A DNA stretch of 44,912 bases from Deltaproteobacteria bacterium (lineage in GTDB: Bacteria > Myxococcota_A > Polyangia > JAAYKL01): the NCBI GenBank assembly GCA_016936575.1, contig JAFGXQ010000058.1, positions 1 to 44,912 of the forward strand, given 5' to 3'. The notes below the pieces were generated by a model that was given only the letters and a program-made list of their open reading frames with translations, searched no databases and was not told the DNA's origin. Below are positions 1-9,146 of the stretch, piece by piece (positions within the stretch are counted from its first letter, which is position 1; every line of letters starts with the position of its first letter). The translations under genes were made by a program, and so were the position numbers.

Positions 1-1013
1 GGTGCGCCCTGGTAGGGGCAAGTGTATCCGTTTTCAATATTTTGACAGTCGGCTGAGCAGCCGTCGTTGTCTTTTGTGTTGTTGTCGTCGCATTCTTCGT
101 CCCAATCGAGCACGCCGTCACCGCATTCAGTAGGAATCAACGTACATGCGCCGCCTTCAGGAGGGCATTCGTATCCTTCTTCAATGGTTTGGCAGCCGGC
201 GTCACAGCCGTCGTTGCTGGTGGTATTGCCGTCGTCACAAACTTCACCCAGGTCGTAACGCGTGGAACCGTCGCCGCAGTAGGGAATTCGGGTACAGGGT
301 TGGTTGGGAATCAAACACTCATAACCGGATTCAACCATGCAATCCGCATCACATCCGTCACCGCTTACCGGGGGATCGCCGCCGTCCTCACATTGTTCTC
401 CCTTTTCCACACGCCCGTTTCCACAGGCGTATAAAGGAATGCACAGTTCGCCTTCGGGGCAGACATACCCCTCCGCCTGCATATCGCAAGTGGAGTTGCA
501 TCCGTCGCCGTCGTCTGTGTTGTTGTCGTCGCAGACTTCGCCGGGTTCGATGGTGCCGTTTCCGCAGATGACTGCGCTTACGCAGGTGCAGGGTTCCGCA
601 TCGGTGTCACAGATATAGTTGGGCTCAATCGCACAACGTCCGTTGGCACCGTCTCCGGGGAGAGTGTTGCCGTCATCGCAAACTTCATAATCCTGATTTA
701 AAATACCGTCTCCACAGGCCGGCGACTGGCGAATGTCACAACCTTCGGGGAGGGGTTCATCGTCGGGAACAATGCAGATCACCGGGCTGCCGGTATCGGT
801 ATCGCCATCGGCGTCTGAATCGCCGTCCGCGTCGCCATCGGCGTCGGAATCACCGTCGCTGTCACTGTCCGCATCCCCATCGGTTGAGGTGTCGTCCGGG
901 TCGGTTCCATTGACTACAGACGATGTCGGGTCATTTTCGGAACATCCGGCCGCGGTCAACAGCCAAAGCATGGAGGCAAAGAAAGTAAGGAAGTAAAGTT
1001 TGCTATGATTCAT
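1..1013 (-). CDS. DUF4215-repeat lipoprotein, partial (C-terminus beyond window)
   Basis: I read this frame directly from the minus strand; it runs open from the ATG at 1013 to the window edge, about 337 codons. The start MNHSKLYFLTFF is followed by a lipoprotein signal ending in AAGC, so the mature protein should be lipid-anchored. An acidic Asp/Ser/Gly linker follows (about residues 45-80), then Cys-rich repeats of the type CGDG-x-E-x-CDDGN-x-DGC (DUF4215, the myxococcal disulfide repeat). A good ribosome site (AGAGGA) lies about 9 nt before the ATG. The protein matches its neighbour at 1357-4548 segment by segment, including NTLPGDGA, NYICDTDAEPCTCVS and CEDG blocks, so the two are tandem duplicates. 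By analogy the missing part may hold a fibro-slime domain. Function is unknown; a surface adhesin or matrix protein is a guess. Confidence 0.9.
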   Translation of the reverse strand, partial: MNHSKLYFLTFFASMLWLLTAAGCSENDPTSSVVNGTDPDDTSTDGDADSDSDGDSDADGDADGDSDADGDTDTGSPVICIVPDDEPLPEGCDIRQSPACGDGILNQDYEVCDDGNTLPGDGANGRCAIEPNYICDTDAEPCTCVSAVICGNGTIEPGEVCDDNNTDDGDGCNSTCDMQAEGYVCPEGELCIPLYACGNGRVEKGEQCEDGGDPPVSGDGCDADCMVESGYECLIPNQPCTRIPYCGDGSTRYDLGEVCDDGNTTSNDGCDAGCQTIEEGYECPPEGGACTLIPTECGDGVLDWDEECDDNNTKDNDGCSADCQNIENGYTCPYQGA

Positions 1014-1356
1014 TTTTGTAGTCCTCTTTCTATTTAAAAAGGTTGTCCTTATATACTAGTGCAAATGAAAATAAATTTTTACGAATATTTTGTTCAGCCG
1101 AAGGAATTTTCCGCTTAAATTTTAAATAAATACAGCTATTCTGTTTTCATTCTTTTCTGAGTGAAAATCGCATGTGTCAAGCAGTATTATTCGTTGTGCG
1201 ATTTTTTAAACAGACCTCTCTGTATGCTTTATAGTGGTTGGCGTATGAATTTGCAGGTCACCGATATTGCGACTGAAAGGCCGGCAAATGGGGTATTGGT
1301 TCGAACAGTCGATGATGTGGTTATTGGGGAAAGGTTTTTCCGGGAATGATTCGCGG
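1014..1356. other. intergenic stretch, no gene seen
   Basis: These 343 bp separate two same-strand paralogues. The left end (1014-1085) is AT-rich and should hold the promoter and leader of the gene starting at 1013; a TATATAAG stretch on the minus strand near 1050 is a possible -10 box, without a clear -35. I see no convincing reading frame or terminator for the upstream gene. Confidence 0.5.
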
Positions 1357-4300
1357 CTATTCAGCCACGGTGATGATCACGCAGGCATTGGTACAGGCAT
1401 CTCCCTGGCCGCCGTCGCCTTCTTCCTGGTATCCTTCGTCACATTGTTCGTATGTCGATTGGACTTCGCCGTCACCGCAGCGGGGCGCAAAGAGACAACC
1501 GAGGGTACAGCCGCCGTATTCGCCGGTATTCAGCCCGTCGCCCAGGTCGCATTCCTCGCCTTCATCGGCCTGTACCACACCGTCACCGCAGCGGGGCGCA
1601 TAGAGGCATCCCGGGGTGCAACCACCGTATTCACCAGTGTTTTCGCTGAGACCCAAGTCGCATTGTTCCCCGGCACCTTCATCGAGCAGGCCGTCACCGC
1701 AGATACCGGCCAGACGGCAGTCTTCGGTACAATCCACACCATTTACAGGTGCGCCGTCGCATTCTTCTCCCCAATTGTCCTGAACAATTCCGTCGCCGCA
1801 TCGGGGGGCGCTGTCACAATCGATACAGGTGTAAATGGCGTTTCCGTCGGCATCCACCGGGGCGCCGGCGATGTCACAAACCTCGTACTCGGGTGTAATA
1901 ACCGCGTCACCGCAGAACGGTCCGAATTGGCACGTGGCGTCACAGCCGCCGTACGTGTCACCGCCGGTGGCGATCAGATTGCTGTCGCATTGCTCTCCGA
2001 ATTGCGGCTGCAGTTCGTTGTCACCGCAGTACGGCGGAAGAACACAGTTCGGTGCACAGGGATTGTCTTCTTCCCAAATGCCGTATAGTGTGGTGTTCAC
2101 GCCGTTGTCGCATGCCTCGTTGCCGTTCACAATGCCGTCACCGCAGCTCGGTCCCAGTTTACATTCGAGGGTACATCCACCATAGGCGCTGCTGCTGTTG
2201 TCGGCGCCGTTATCGCATTCCTCACCAACGGTAATGACGCCGTCACCGCAATCGGGTTGGCATACACTGGCCTGAGCGTTGAATCCGCCCAATGTGAGTC
2301 GATAGCTGGAGCCTTCGGCCTGACGTTCGGCTTGGAATACAACGATTTCATATACACCGCCGTTTGTCAGGTTGTGAGAGGATGCCAAATCCTGCAGGGT
2401 AAATTCGTCTTCGATGGGAACGTGAATTCCGCCCAAATCGAGTGCGAGAATACCGTTCACAAATACCCATACGTCGTCGTCACCCACAAAGTTGAGGGTC
2501 TGCTCCGCACTGGAATCGTATTCGAACCAGAATCGGATTTCGCTGGTGAACAGGAAGTTGTGGTCAAAGGAGTATCCGGCGGGTGGATTTACGTTGATTT
2601 CATCGAGATACTCTTCTTCATCGGGCCAATCCGTTGCGTTGTAAATCGGCTCGGGAATCACGGCGGTAAGGGTATCATTGTCAATCCCCTGGCCGTCGAT
2701 GGGGAAGAACGCCGGGTTCCCGTCGTAGGTTTCGCCGTCCGCATCGCGCCAGCGGGTGGCGCCGTTCCAGCGATTCACATAGTCACCGTTGTCATTTTGG
2801 TACAGCGTGAGGGTTTCCGCAATCATGTCGTTGCCGCTGTTGGTGGTGGACATATGGTCGTACCATTGCGCAAACGTATCGCCGCTGGTGACTTTGTCAC
2901 AGGGGCCGGACGCGTCGGGATTGATGCCCGAGGGGGTGGAGTAGCTGGTGTTGTACACCGGTTTTCCGGTTGCGCTCGACAGCTGGTCTTCAACCATTCC
3001 CGGAGATACATCGACACATTCGATTATGGATTCGTGTAAAAAATCACCGCTCAGGTCGCCATCCTCGAAATCTTTGTAAATGGCAAGTACTTCCATCGTG
3101 GATCCAAGTGTTTCCGACGTGCTGCATTCGTAGCCGTCTTCCACTACACACGAGGCGTTACAGCCGTCGCCGTCCCGGTTGTTTCCGTCGTCGCATTCTT
3201 CGGTGCCGATCACCAGACCGTCACCGCATTCAGATGTGCATCCGCCGCCCACCGTACAAACCGGTTCCTTTTTGCATTCGGGTGTACAGCCGTCGCCCAC
3301 TTCCATATTCTGGTCGTCGCAGGCAAGGGTGGTTCGCCATAGGGACCCGAGGACGCCGTCACCACACTCATGAATGATACATTCATATGTATCGGAACCG
3401 ACCGGTTTAATGTACTTGCAGGTTTTACCCTCTTCCCACTCACAATCGCTGGTGCATCCATCGTTGTCGATGTCATTTCCGTCGTCGCAAGCTTCCGATG
3501 CAGTGACAATACCGTCACCGCAGAGAGGAATACAGGGCGCTCCCTGATACGGGCACTCGAAACCGTTCTCAATGACGCACGAGGTCGTACACCCGTCTCC
3601 GTTTTTGCTGTTGTTGTCATCACATGCTTCGTCCCATTCCAGCAATCCGTTGCCGCACTCCGTTACTATTTCAGTGCAGTCGCCGCCGGTGCTGGGGCAC
3701 TCATACCCGTCTTCAATGTTCTGGCATACAGCGTCGCAACCGTCGCCGCCGTTGGTGTTTCCGTCGTCGCATGCTTCACCAAGGTCATATCGGACGATAC
3801 CATCGCCGCAGCGGGGAACCAGTGTACATGAGGTTCCTGGGATAATACATTCGTATCCGGTTTCAATTTTGCATTCGTCAGAACACCCGTCTCCACTCGC
3901 CGGTGGGTTGTCGCCGTCCTCGCATTCCTCGCCTGATTCGATACGGCCGTTGCCGCATGCGTATTGGGGAACACAGAGTTCGCCTTCTTCGCAAATGTAG
4001 CCTTCCGCCTGTTCATCGCAGGTGGCGTTGCAGCCGTCGTCGTCGTCAGTGTTGTTATCGTCACACACCTCACCGGGTTCGATGACCCCATTGCCGCATA
4101 CAATGCTGGAAACACACGTGCATGGTTCTGCATCGGTGTCACAAATATAGTTCGGCTCTACCGTGCAACGACCGGTGGCACCGTCTCCGGGAAGGGTATT
4201 TCCATCATCACATACCTCCCAATCCTGGTTTTTGAAGCCGTCACCGCAGGCGGGGGGAACACCGACATCGCAACCTTCCGGCAATTCGTCTCCGGGTTGA

Positions 4301-4548
4301 ACAATGCATACCGTTCCGTTATCGCCATCGCTATCTGAATCGGAGTCCGAATCACCGTCGCTGTCCGAATCGGAATCACCGTCACTGTCACCGTCTGAAT
4401 CACCATCTGAGTCTCCGTCGCTGCCGGGGTCGGTGCCGTTCGGATCGATTACCGATGATGTCGGATCGCTTTCCGAGCATCCGCTCAACGGTGCCATCAA
4501 TAACAGATAAGCACAGATTGCGATAAAAATGTTTTTTTGATATCTCAT
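1357..4548 (-). CDS. fibro-slime / DUF4215-repeat lipoprotein
   Basis: This is a predicted surface lipoprotein of 1063 aa. I start it at 4548 (MRYQKNIF) because GAGGCGGG lies about 6-8 nt upstream; a longer in-frame start at 4572 has no such site. The signal peptide ends in a lipobox (LSGC). An acidic linker of Asp/Ser/Gly follows (about residues 35-75). Then come about nine DUF4215 repeats with CGDG...CDDGN...DGC patterns, a central fibro-slime-type domain (about residues 480-750, containing FEYDSSAEQTLNFVGDDDVWVFVNG and LDLGGIH as two separate landmarks), and a second run of about seven Cys repeats to the end. Fibro-slime domains occur in cellulose-binding and Dictyostelium-like slime proteins, so a role in adhesion or matrix is likely but unproven. 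It sits directly upstream of its paralogue at 1-1013. Confidence 0.9.
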   Translation of the reverse strand: MRYQKNIFIAICAYLLLMAPLSGCSESDPTSSVIDPNGTDPGSDGDSDGDSDGDSDGDSDSDSDGDSDSDSDSDGDNGTVCIVQPGDELPEGCDVGVPPACGDGFKNQDWEVCDDGNTLPGDGATGRCTVEPNYICDTDAEPCTCVSSIVCGNGVIEPGEVCDDNNTDDDDGCNATCDEQAEGYICEEGELCVPQYACGNGRIESGEECEDGDNPPASGDGCSDECKIETGYECIIPGTSCTLVPRCGDGIVRYDLGEACDDGNTNGGDGCDAVCQNIEDGYECPSTGGDCTEIVTECGNGLLEWDEACDDNNSKNGDGCTTSCVIENGFECPYQGAPCIPLCGDGIVTASEACDDGNDIDNDGCTSDCEWEEGKTCKYIKPVGSDTYECIIHECGDGVLGSLWRTTLACDDQNMEVGDGCTPECKKEPVCTVGGGCTSECGDGLVIGTEECDDGNNRDGDGCNASCVVEDGYECSTSETLGSTMEVLAIYKDFEDGDLSGDFLHESIIECVDVSPGMVEDQLSSATGKPVYNTSYSTPSGINPDASGPCDKVTSGDTFAQWYDHMSTTNSGNDMIAETLTLYQNDNGDYVNRWNGATRWRDADGETYDGNPAFFPIDGQGIDNDTLTAVIPEPIYNATDWPDEEEYLDEINVNPPAGYSFDHNFLFTSEIRFWFEYDSSAEQTLNFVGDDDVWVFVNGILALDLGGIHVPIEDEFTLQDLASSHNLTNGGVYEIVVFQAERQAEGSSYRLTLGGFNAQASVCQPDCGDGVITVGEECDNGADNSSSAYGGCTLECKLGPSCGDGIVNGNEACDNGVNTTLYGIWEEDNPCAPNCVLPPYCGDNELQPQFGEQCDSNLIATGGDTYGGCDATCQFGPFCGDAVITPEYEVCDIAGAPVDADGNAIYTCIDCDSAPRCGDGIVQDNWGEECDGAPVNGVDCTEDCRLAGICGDGLLDEGAGEQCDLGLSENTGEYGGCTPGCLYAPRCGDGVVQADEGEECDLGDGLNTGEYGGCTLGCLFAPRCGDGEVQSTYEQCDEGYQEEGDGGQGDACTNACVIITVAE

Positions 4549-5101
4549 TTTAACCCGCCTCATTTCTTTCATGCATAAAAATTTACTTATGTATAATAGA
4601 GTAAAGTTCTATTTTTTTTTTATGAGAAAATCTAACGAAAAGACGTTTTTCGTTACGTTTTCGACCTTAATTTGCAAGTACCCCAGCCTGCTATGTGTGA
4701 GAAGTGCGGAGCATGTGGCGATTTTTATTATCACACTGTGGTTTTGAAAAGTTACTTAAAATTTGTGAGTCTGGTGGCCGGGGCATTTCGGCGCCGGAGA
4801 ATGCGTTTTCAAAATACGGCCGCCACGAGTAATATTCGTATTTGTTTTCGTTTGCGATTTTTATGTTCATTGTTCACTTGCCAAAACTCCAAAACGTTGT
4901 ATGTTCTCCCGTCTCCAGCAAAATATATGGAATTTTGAATTAGGAGCAGAAAAGTATGAGGCATCAGAAAATGACCGATACGCTTCAGGAGAAATTAAAT
5001 TATGGTCCGGTCATCACAATCAAAATGTCTACCGGTCCGTCCGTTTCAAGCCCGAATGCAGTTTGAAGAAAATTTCCCAAAAAATGTTGATGAGGAAACT
5101 G
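4549..5101. other. divergent intergenic region with an 8-bp inverted repeat
   Basis: This 553-bp region lies between two divergent genes and I see no credible gene in it. It is AT-rich near the minus-strand lipoprotein, with a 10-T run at about 4611-4620. A perfect inverted repeat, AACGAAAA (4634-4641) and TTTTCGTT (4647-4654) with a 5-nt loop, could be an operator or a small hairpin. The rest (4680-5080) has short open frames, but none has a ribosome site or a recognisable product. Confidence 0.5.
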
Positions 5102-5911
5102 ATGGAAGAAAAAAATAGTACTTACTTTGAATTTCGGAAAATTATGATTTATCTGGTTGTGTTGTTGTGTTTTGCGATGCCCCTGCGGGCGCTTGCGAAC
5201 GCCGAAGATTTCGAAGTCTGCAGTGTACAGGAACCGTATGGGGACCCGTTGCCGATGACCGCATTGGATGACTATGCCGAACTGTTTGTCCCGAGCGATG
5301 AGCAGGTAACTTTGATTACCCGGCTTGCTCGCGGTATTCACGAATGGAAAACCCGACGGGAACACGGATGGTGGGAATGTGGACAATATACACCGACTGG
5401 CCCGGAAACTGAAGATAAAGCGATTTTGCTGGCGTACCATTTGGTGAAGGCAGCTGAACGGTTTTCTGACGACGGTGTCCAAATCAATGTCTGGGGCCTG
5501 GCTGCAACCATCGCTCATGAATCTTCGTTTGACCGTTGCGCGGTGGGGTATCATTTTCGGAAATGGGCGATTAACAAAAAGCTGCTCAAGCCGCGTAAAC
5601 GGTCCATTTCCTACGGCGAGCGTGAATTACTCGATGCAATGAACAGCCGTCGTGCGCAGTGGTGGTTTGAGACAACCGGTGTGGATGTGGGCTATTGTCA
5701 GTTGCTCACGCGGTTTTACGATGGCACACGAAGAGAAATGATGGATTCGGTGAAGGGGCTTGAAATATGTGCGGAGCAATTCAAGTATCGCTCAGAGCGA
5801 CTGAAGACGGAACGCCCCTGGAAATGGTGGCGCGGATACAAAGCCACCTGGTATGATGATCGTGTCACCCGTCGGGCCATTGTTCTCGGCGCACGGGATG
5901 ACGAAATCTGA
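5102..5911 (+). CDS. secreted lytic transglycosylase-like protein
   Basis: I choose the ATG at 5102 (269 aa) because GAGG lies 6 nt upstream and the protein then begins with a short basic segment and a signal peptide ending in ALA. The open frame extends upstream to 4901 but that part looks non-coding. The C-terminal half resembles an SLT-type (goose-lysozyme-like) fold: AATIAHESSFDRCAVG carries the likely catalytic Glu, DVGYCQL stands where families have GLMQI, and RGYKATWYDDRVTRRA resembles the closing Tyr/Ala helix motif. Such enzymes cleave the glycan strand of peptidoglycan in the periplasm. It is 51 nt before murJ on the same strand, which fits a wall-related job. The family assignment rests on motif shape only. 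Confidence 0.65.
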   Translation: MEEKNSTYFEFRKIMIYLVVLLCFAMPLRALANAEDFEVCSVQEPYGDPLPMTALDDYAELFVPSDEQVTLITRLARGIHEWKTRREHGWWECGQYTPTGPETEDKAILLAYHLVKAAERFSDDGVQINVWGLAATIAHESSFDRCAVGYHFRKWAINKKLLKPRKRSISYGERELLDAMNSRRAQWWFETTGVDVGYCQLLTRFYDGTRREMMDSVKGLEICAEQFKYRSERLKTERPWKWWRGYKATWYDDRVTRRAIVLGARDDEI

Positions 5912-5962
5912 AATTAGCCGTTTTCTTTGATAAAATTGCGCTAAGAAGTATTGTTCGAGTTG

Positions 5963-7540
5963 ATGAATGATTCCGGAAAAACGGTAACCAGAAGAGCCGG
6001 CATTGTCGGCGCAGGCACTATGTCTTCCCGCGTGTTGGGTTTGGTGCGGGAGTCGGTGATTGCCGCGTATTTTCCGAAAGAAGCGATTGATGCATACCAG
6101 GTGGCATTTATGCTTCCCAACTCGTTTCGCCGTCTCACTGCCGAAGGTTCGTTTTCAATTTCCCTGACCACCGTGTTCACAAAATTGTGGCAACAGGACG
6201 ACTTGCGACAGTCCCGGGAATTTGTTGCATCAGTGTATGGATTCGGCTTGTTGTTTTTAACAGTTTTAACCGTTGCGGGTGTCGCCGGAGCGTATTGGCT
6301 GACACTTGGCGCGGGAAACGGGTTTGTCGACAATCCTGAGAAATTTGCTTTGGCCGTATCGCTGACGCGAACGATGTTTCCATATATTTTCTTCATCAGT
6401 CTGACCGCAATTGCCATGGGCCTGTTGAATTCCGCCGGGAAATTTTTCGCTCCCGCGTTTGCGCCGGTTCTTCTAAATGTGTCGATTATCGGTTGTGCGG
6501 TGGGAATTTCCGGAACGATGCCGTCGATTGGAGTTCATCCGATTTTTTCATTGGCGGTCGGTGTACTGATCGGTGGTATCGCTCAGATGATTGCCCAGTT
6601 ACCATCTTTAAAGCAACTGAAATTATTGGTTTTTCCCCAGGTTTCATTGATGAACCCCCATCTTCGCAGGGTATTGAGATTAACAGGACCAATGGTATTT
6701 GGTGCGGCGGCATATCAGTTGTGGAACATTGAAGCAACCGCATTGGCGTCGACCCTGAAGGAAGGATCCGTCACCTACATCACATTTGCACAGCGATTGT
6801 TTGAACTTCCCCTGGCGGTGTTGGTAATGGCGATTTCTACCGCAGCCCTTCCGAGTCTCGCCGGCCTGGTCGGTAAAAATAAAATTGAGGAAGCAAAACA
6901 GGTCTGGAGTCACGCATTTCGACTGGCACTACTGGTGTCGACTCCGGCTATGGTTGCGATTATTATCCTGGCGGAACCGCTTGTTACAATTATGTATCAA
7001 CGGGGATTGTTTAGTCACCACGATGTTCTGGAAACGGCCGGGGCGCTGCGCTGGTTGGCTGCCGGAATGTGTTCGGTAGCGTTGCTGCGACAGACTGTTC
7101 CTTTCTTTTACGCGCTTGAAAAAGTGAAAATACCGGTTGTGATGCTGGTGGTGATGATTGCGGTGTATACGGTTGCGGCTTTTTTACTGAAAGACATCTA
7201 CGGGCATCAAGGGTTGTGCATGTCGCTTTCTTTGGCGGCAACCGTTCAGGGAATAGGTCTGTTTGTCATCCTTCGGGTTCTGATTGGGCGTATGGGAATA
7301 AAGAGATTGTTGACAAGTTGGTTGAGAATTCTGGCTGCAACCGTTCCAATGGGCGGGGCAGTATATGGGGTCAGCAGGTTCGGTGATTGGGCAGCCGGTG
7401 GAAACAATTTTTTCAATATCGGGGTTCTCGGTCTTTGCGTTGTTGCCGGAGTTCTGGTATATGCGGCGAGCGCGTACGTGTTTCGCGTGTCTGAATTCCT
7501 GGAGTTGTTTCGGGCTGTGCTGAGAAGGGTACGCAAGTGA
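5963..7540 (+). CDS. murJ: MurJ lipid II flippase
   Basis: This integral membrane protein (525 aa, the usual length) should flip lipid II across the inner membrane for peptidoglycan synthesis. The N-terminus has the family pattern: GTMSSRVLGLVRESVIA, then DAYQVAFMLPNSFRRLTAEG and a Phe-Ser stretch, matching the MurJ/MviN motifs around the first two membrane helices. About fourteen hydrophobic segments follow, including LELPLAVLVMAIS-like and MYQRGLF landmarks typical of the family. The start is uncertain: I use ATG at 5963, although an in-frame TTG at 5951 is possible and neither has a strong ribosome site. The stop overlaps the engB start by 4 bases, so the two are translated together, probably with the transglycosylase upstream. 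Confidence 0.93.
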   Translation: MNDSGKTVTRRAGIVGAGTMSSRVLGLVRESVIAAYFPKEAIDAYQVAFMLPNSFRRLTAEGSFSISLTTVFTKLWQQDDLRQSREFVASVYGFGLLFLTVLTVAGVAGAYWLTLGAGNGFVDNPEKFALAVSLTRTMFPYIFFISLTAIAMGLLNSAGKFFAPAFAPVLLNVSIIGCAVGISGTMPSIGVHPIFSLAVGVLIGGIAQMIAQLPSLKQLKLLVFPQVSLMNPHLRRVLRLTGPMVFGAAAYQLWNIEATALASTLKEGSVTYITFAQRLFELPLAVLVMAISTAALPSLAGLVGKNKIEEAKQVWSHAFRLALLVSTPAMVAIIILAEPLVTIMYQRGLFSHHDVLETAGALRWLAAGMCSVALLRQTVPFFYALEKVKIPVVMLVVMIAVYTVAAFLLKDIYGHQGLCMSLSLAATVQGIGLFVILRVLIGRMGIKRLLTSWLRILAATVPMGGAVYGVSRFGDWAAGGNNFFNIGVLGLCVVAGVLVYAASAYVFRVSEFLELFRAVLRRVRK

Positions 7541-8127
7541 TTCGAATTGTAGAAACAAAATTGGTCAGTTCTACCGGTCGTATAGACGCGTTACCGGAAC
7601 CCACCCATCCCGAAGTGGCATTTGCGGGCAGATCAAATGTGGGAAAATCGAGTCTGCTGAATGCGTTGAGCGGCAGAAAAGGTCTGTTTAAAGTGAGTTC
7701 AACGCCGGGTCGCACCAGAACTATTGTTCATGTTGAAACCCGATTGAGTTCAGATGCCAGATTGTATCTGGTGGATTTGCCGGGCTATGGATATGCAAAA
7801 GTGTCTCGCGATGCGAAAGATGCGTGGGCGGATTTTATGCATGAATACTTGGAGAGCCGTCAAACATTGCATCTGGTGGTGATTTTGGTCGATGTTCGGC
7901 GCGGCCCGGAGCAGGAAGAACTCCAGTTGATTTCTTTCTTGGATGAAGTCGGTATTCCAGTGGTGCTGGTGGCGACCAAATTGGACAGGGTGAAAAACAG
8001 CCAGCAGAAAGCCGTATTGAACAAGCTGCAAAAAGATACGGGGATTCGTGTGATAGGAACAAGCGCCACTGATAAAAAAGGTCTGGATATGCTGTTGGCA
8101 ACAGTGATTCGCTATTGCGGGTTTTAG
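7537..8127 (+). CDS. engB: EngB/YsxC ribosome-assembly GTPase
   Basis: This small TRAFAC GTPase (196 aa) helps mature the large ribosomal subunit in the cytoplasm. The GTP-binding motifs are clear: G1 GRSNVGKSS (residues 31-39), the switch region STPGRTRT (about 55-62), G3 DLPGYGYAK (80-88), G4 TKLD (about 147-150) and G5 TSA near residue 175. The start is GTG at 7537, overlapping the murJ stop as GTGA, which indicates translational coupling. The TAG stop (8125-8127) coincides with the left edge of an inverted-repeat pair described separately, so the extreme 3' end of the gene may have been altered by an insertion. Confidence 0.95.
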   Translation: MIRIVETKLVSSTGRIDALPEPTHPEVAFAGRSNVGKSSLLNALSGRKGLFKVSSTPGRTRTIVHVETRLSSDARLYLVDLPGYGYAKVSRDAKDAWADFMHEYLESRQTLHLVVILVDVRRGPEQEELQLISFLDEVGIPVVLVATKLDRVKNSQQKAVLNKLQKDTGIRVIGTSATDKKGLDMLLATVIRYCGF

Positions 8128-8284
8128 ACCGATTCGGAATTCGACTGATCGTTTTCTGCTTGCCCTCACGTTCTTCCGCGGCGTTGTCCTCCTCGACAGT
8201 GGTCACACTGCCTTCATCGTCCGCCTTGCTGAAGGCCGCAATTGCTGCGCACAATTACAATCATTCAAAATCCGAACCGGTCTA
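8125..8284. mobile_element. possible MITE-like element with 17-bp inverted ends
   Basis: Bases 8125-8141 (TAGACCGATTCGGAATT) and the reverse complement of 8268-8284 (TAGACCGGTTCGGATTT) agree at 15 of 17 positions. Both ends begin with TA, as expected of the target duplication made by IS630/Tc1-mariner-type transposases. The 160-bp unit has no credible gene; a small internal hairpin (GCCTT, loop 8228-8231, AAGGC) lies at 8223-8236. It sits between the convergent engB and plsC genes. An alternative reading is a long-stem RNA structure at the end of engB. Only one copy is visible here. Confidence 0.4.
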
Positions 8285-8288
8285 GGCA

Positions 8289-8306
8289 CAAAATAGTATC
8301 TTTTTT
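8289..8306 (+). repeat. 18-bp direct repeat, copy 1 (downstream of plsC)
   Basis: CAAAATAGTATCTTTTTT here matches CAAAATGGTATCTTTTTT at 9317-9334 at 17 of 18 positions, in the same orientation. The two copies bracket plsC with its promoter region, about 1.03 kb apart. The role is unknown. Confidence 0.55.
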
Positions 8307-8341
8307 CATTGTTTAGTGTTGGCTTGAAAAAGGTGGTGGGG

Positions 8342-9139
8342 CTACAGGGTCCGATTTTCGGTTTGCAACAGAGAAATAATGCATTCTTTACATGTTTGAG
8401 CCAGTGCCGCCGAATCTCGGATGGTCATTCCCTCGGTGGGAACCGGATTGCCGAACGATACAGTCATTCGGCCGGGGCGTACGCGCCAATCTCCTCGTCT
8501 GGAAACCGTTCTGCCACCGTGAATCGCCATCGGAACGACTGGAACGTTGGCCTGAATCGCAAGCCTGAATGCGCCCGGATAGAACGTGCCTACGGTTCCG
8601 TCTAAGGTTCGCTCGCCTTCCGGCAGAACCACAAGGGATTCACCGTTTTTCAGCATTGCCAACGCCCTTTTCAATCCTCGGGCAGTTAATTTTTTATCTT
8701 GTGGATCCACCGGAATCTGCCCGGCAGCGGTAATAAAGGGACCGATTAGCGGCCAAGAAAAATGGCTGACATGCTCCAGCGAGCGCGTGTACTGCGGGAT
8801 GGCCTGATAGATGGCGAACATGTCAAAAATATTCACGTGATTCACGACATATACATACGTTTTGCTGTGGTCAAATCGCTCCAGCCCTTTTACTGTCACG
8901 TCGACTCCGGCGAGTTTAGGGACCGCTCGGCTCATGAATTTGATGGCGCGATCTATTTTTTTTGTGTCTGAAACTTTTGATACAGCAGTTACAAGTGCCG
9001 CCCAGAACGCAAGATGCGGTGCGCCGATAGTCCATACGCCGATGGAACGAAGCGAATCGACGATTCCGAACGGTGGTTGAGGAGAAGCGTCTCCGGGAAA
9101 GCTCGGATCCTGAGGGTTCAGATGCGGTAAAATCGTCAT
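8342..9139 (-). CDS. plsC: 1-acyl-glycerol-3-phosphate acyltransferase (PlsC family)
   Basis: The protein (265 aa) belongs to the lysophospholipid acyltransferase family, which adds the second fatty acid to make phosphatidic acid at the inner membrane. Motif I is NHVNIFD (the H-x4-D catalytic pair), motif II is near IPQYTRSLEHVS, motif III is LPEGERTLDG, and motif IV is VPVVPMAIHGG. A hydrophobic stretch near the N-terminus (SIGVWTIGAPHLAFWAALV) would anchor it. I start at 9139 (MTILPHLN), because the longer frame up to 9247 passes through AT-rich promoter DNA. There is no ribosome site; a promoter ends 7 nt before the ATG, which predicts a leaderless mRNA. The symbol is given at family level, since paralogues with other substrates exist. 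Confidence 0.88.
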   Translation of the reverse strand: MTILPHLNPQDPSFPGDASPQPPFGIVDSLRSIGVWTIGAPHLAFWAALVTAVSKVSDTKKIDRAIKFMSRAVPKLAGVDVTVKGLERFDHSKTYVYVVNHVNIFDMFAIYQAIPQYTRSLEHVSHFSWPLIGPFITAAGQIPVDPQDKKLTARGLKRALAMLKNGESLVVLPEGERTLDGTVGTFYPGAFRLAIQANVPVVPMAIHGGRTVSRRGDWRVRPGRMTVSFGNPVPTEGMTIRDSAALAQTCKECIISLLQTENRTL

Positions 9140-9146
9140 GGCAAAA

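Noticed and set aside
1267..2088. Several long plus-strand frames across the DUF4215 gene
   Set aside because: They are shadows of a repeat-rich minus-strand gene and lack ribosome sites or recognisable domains.
8142..8254. Minus-strand peptide starting MCAAIAAFSKADDEG inside the MITE-like unit
   Set aside because: The start is a TTG without a ribosome site and the frame continues antisense through engB.
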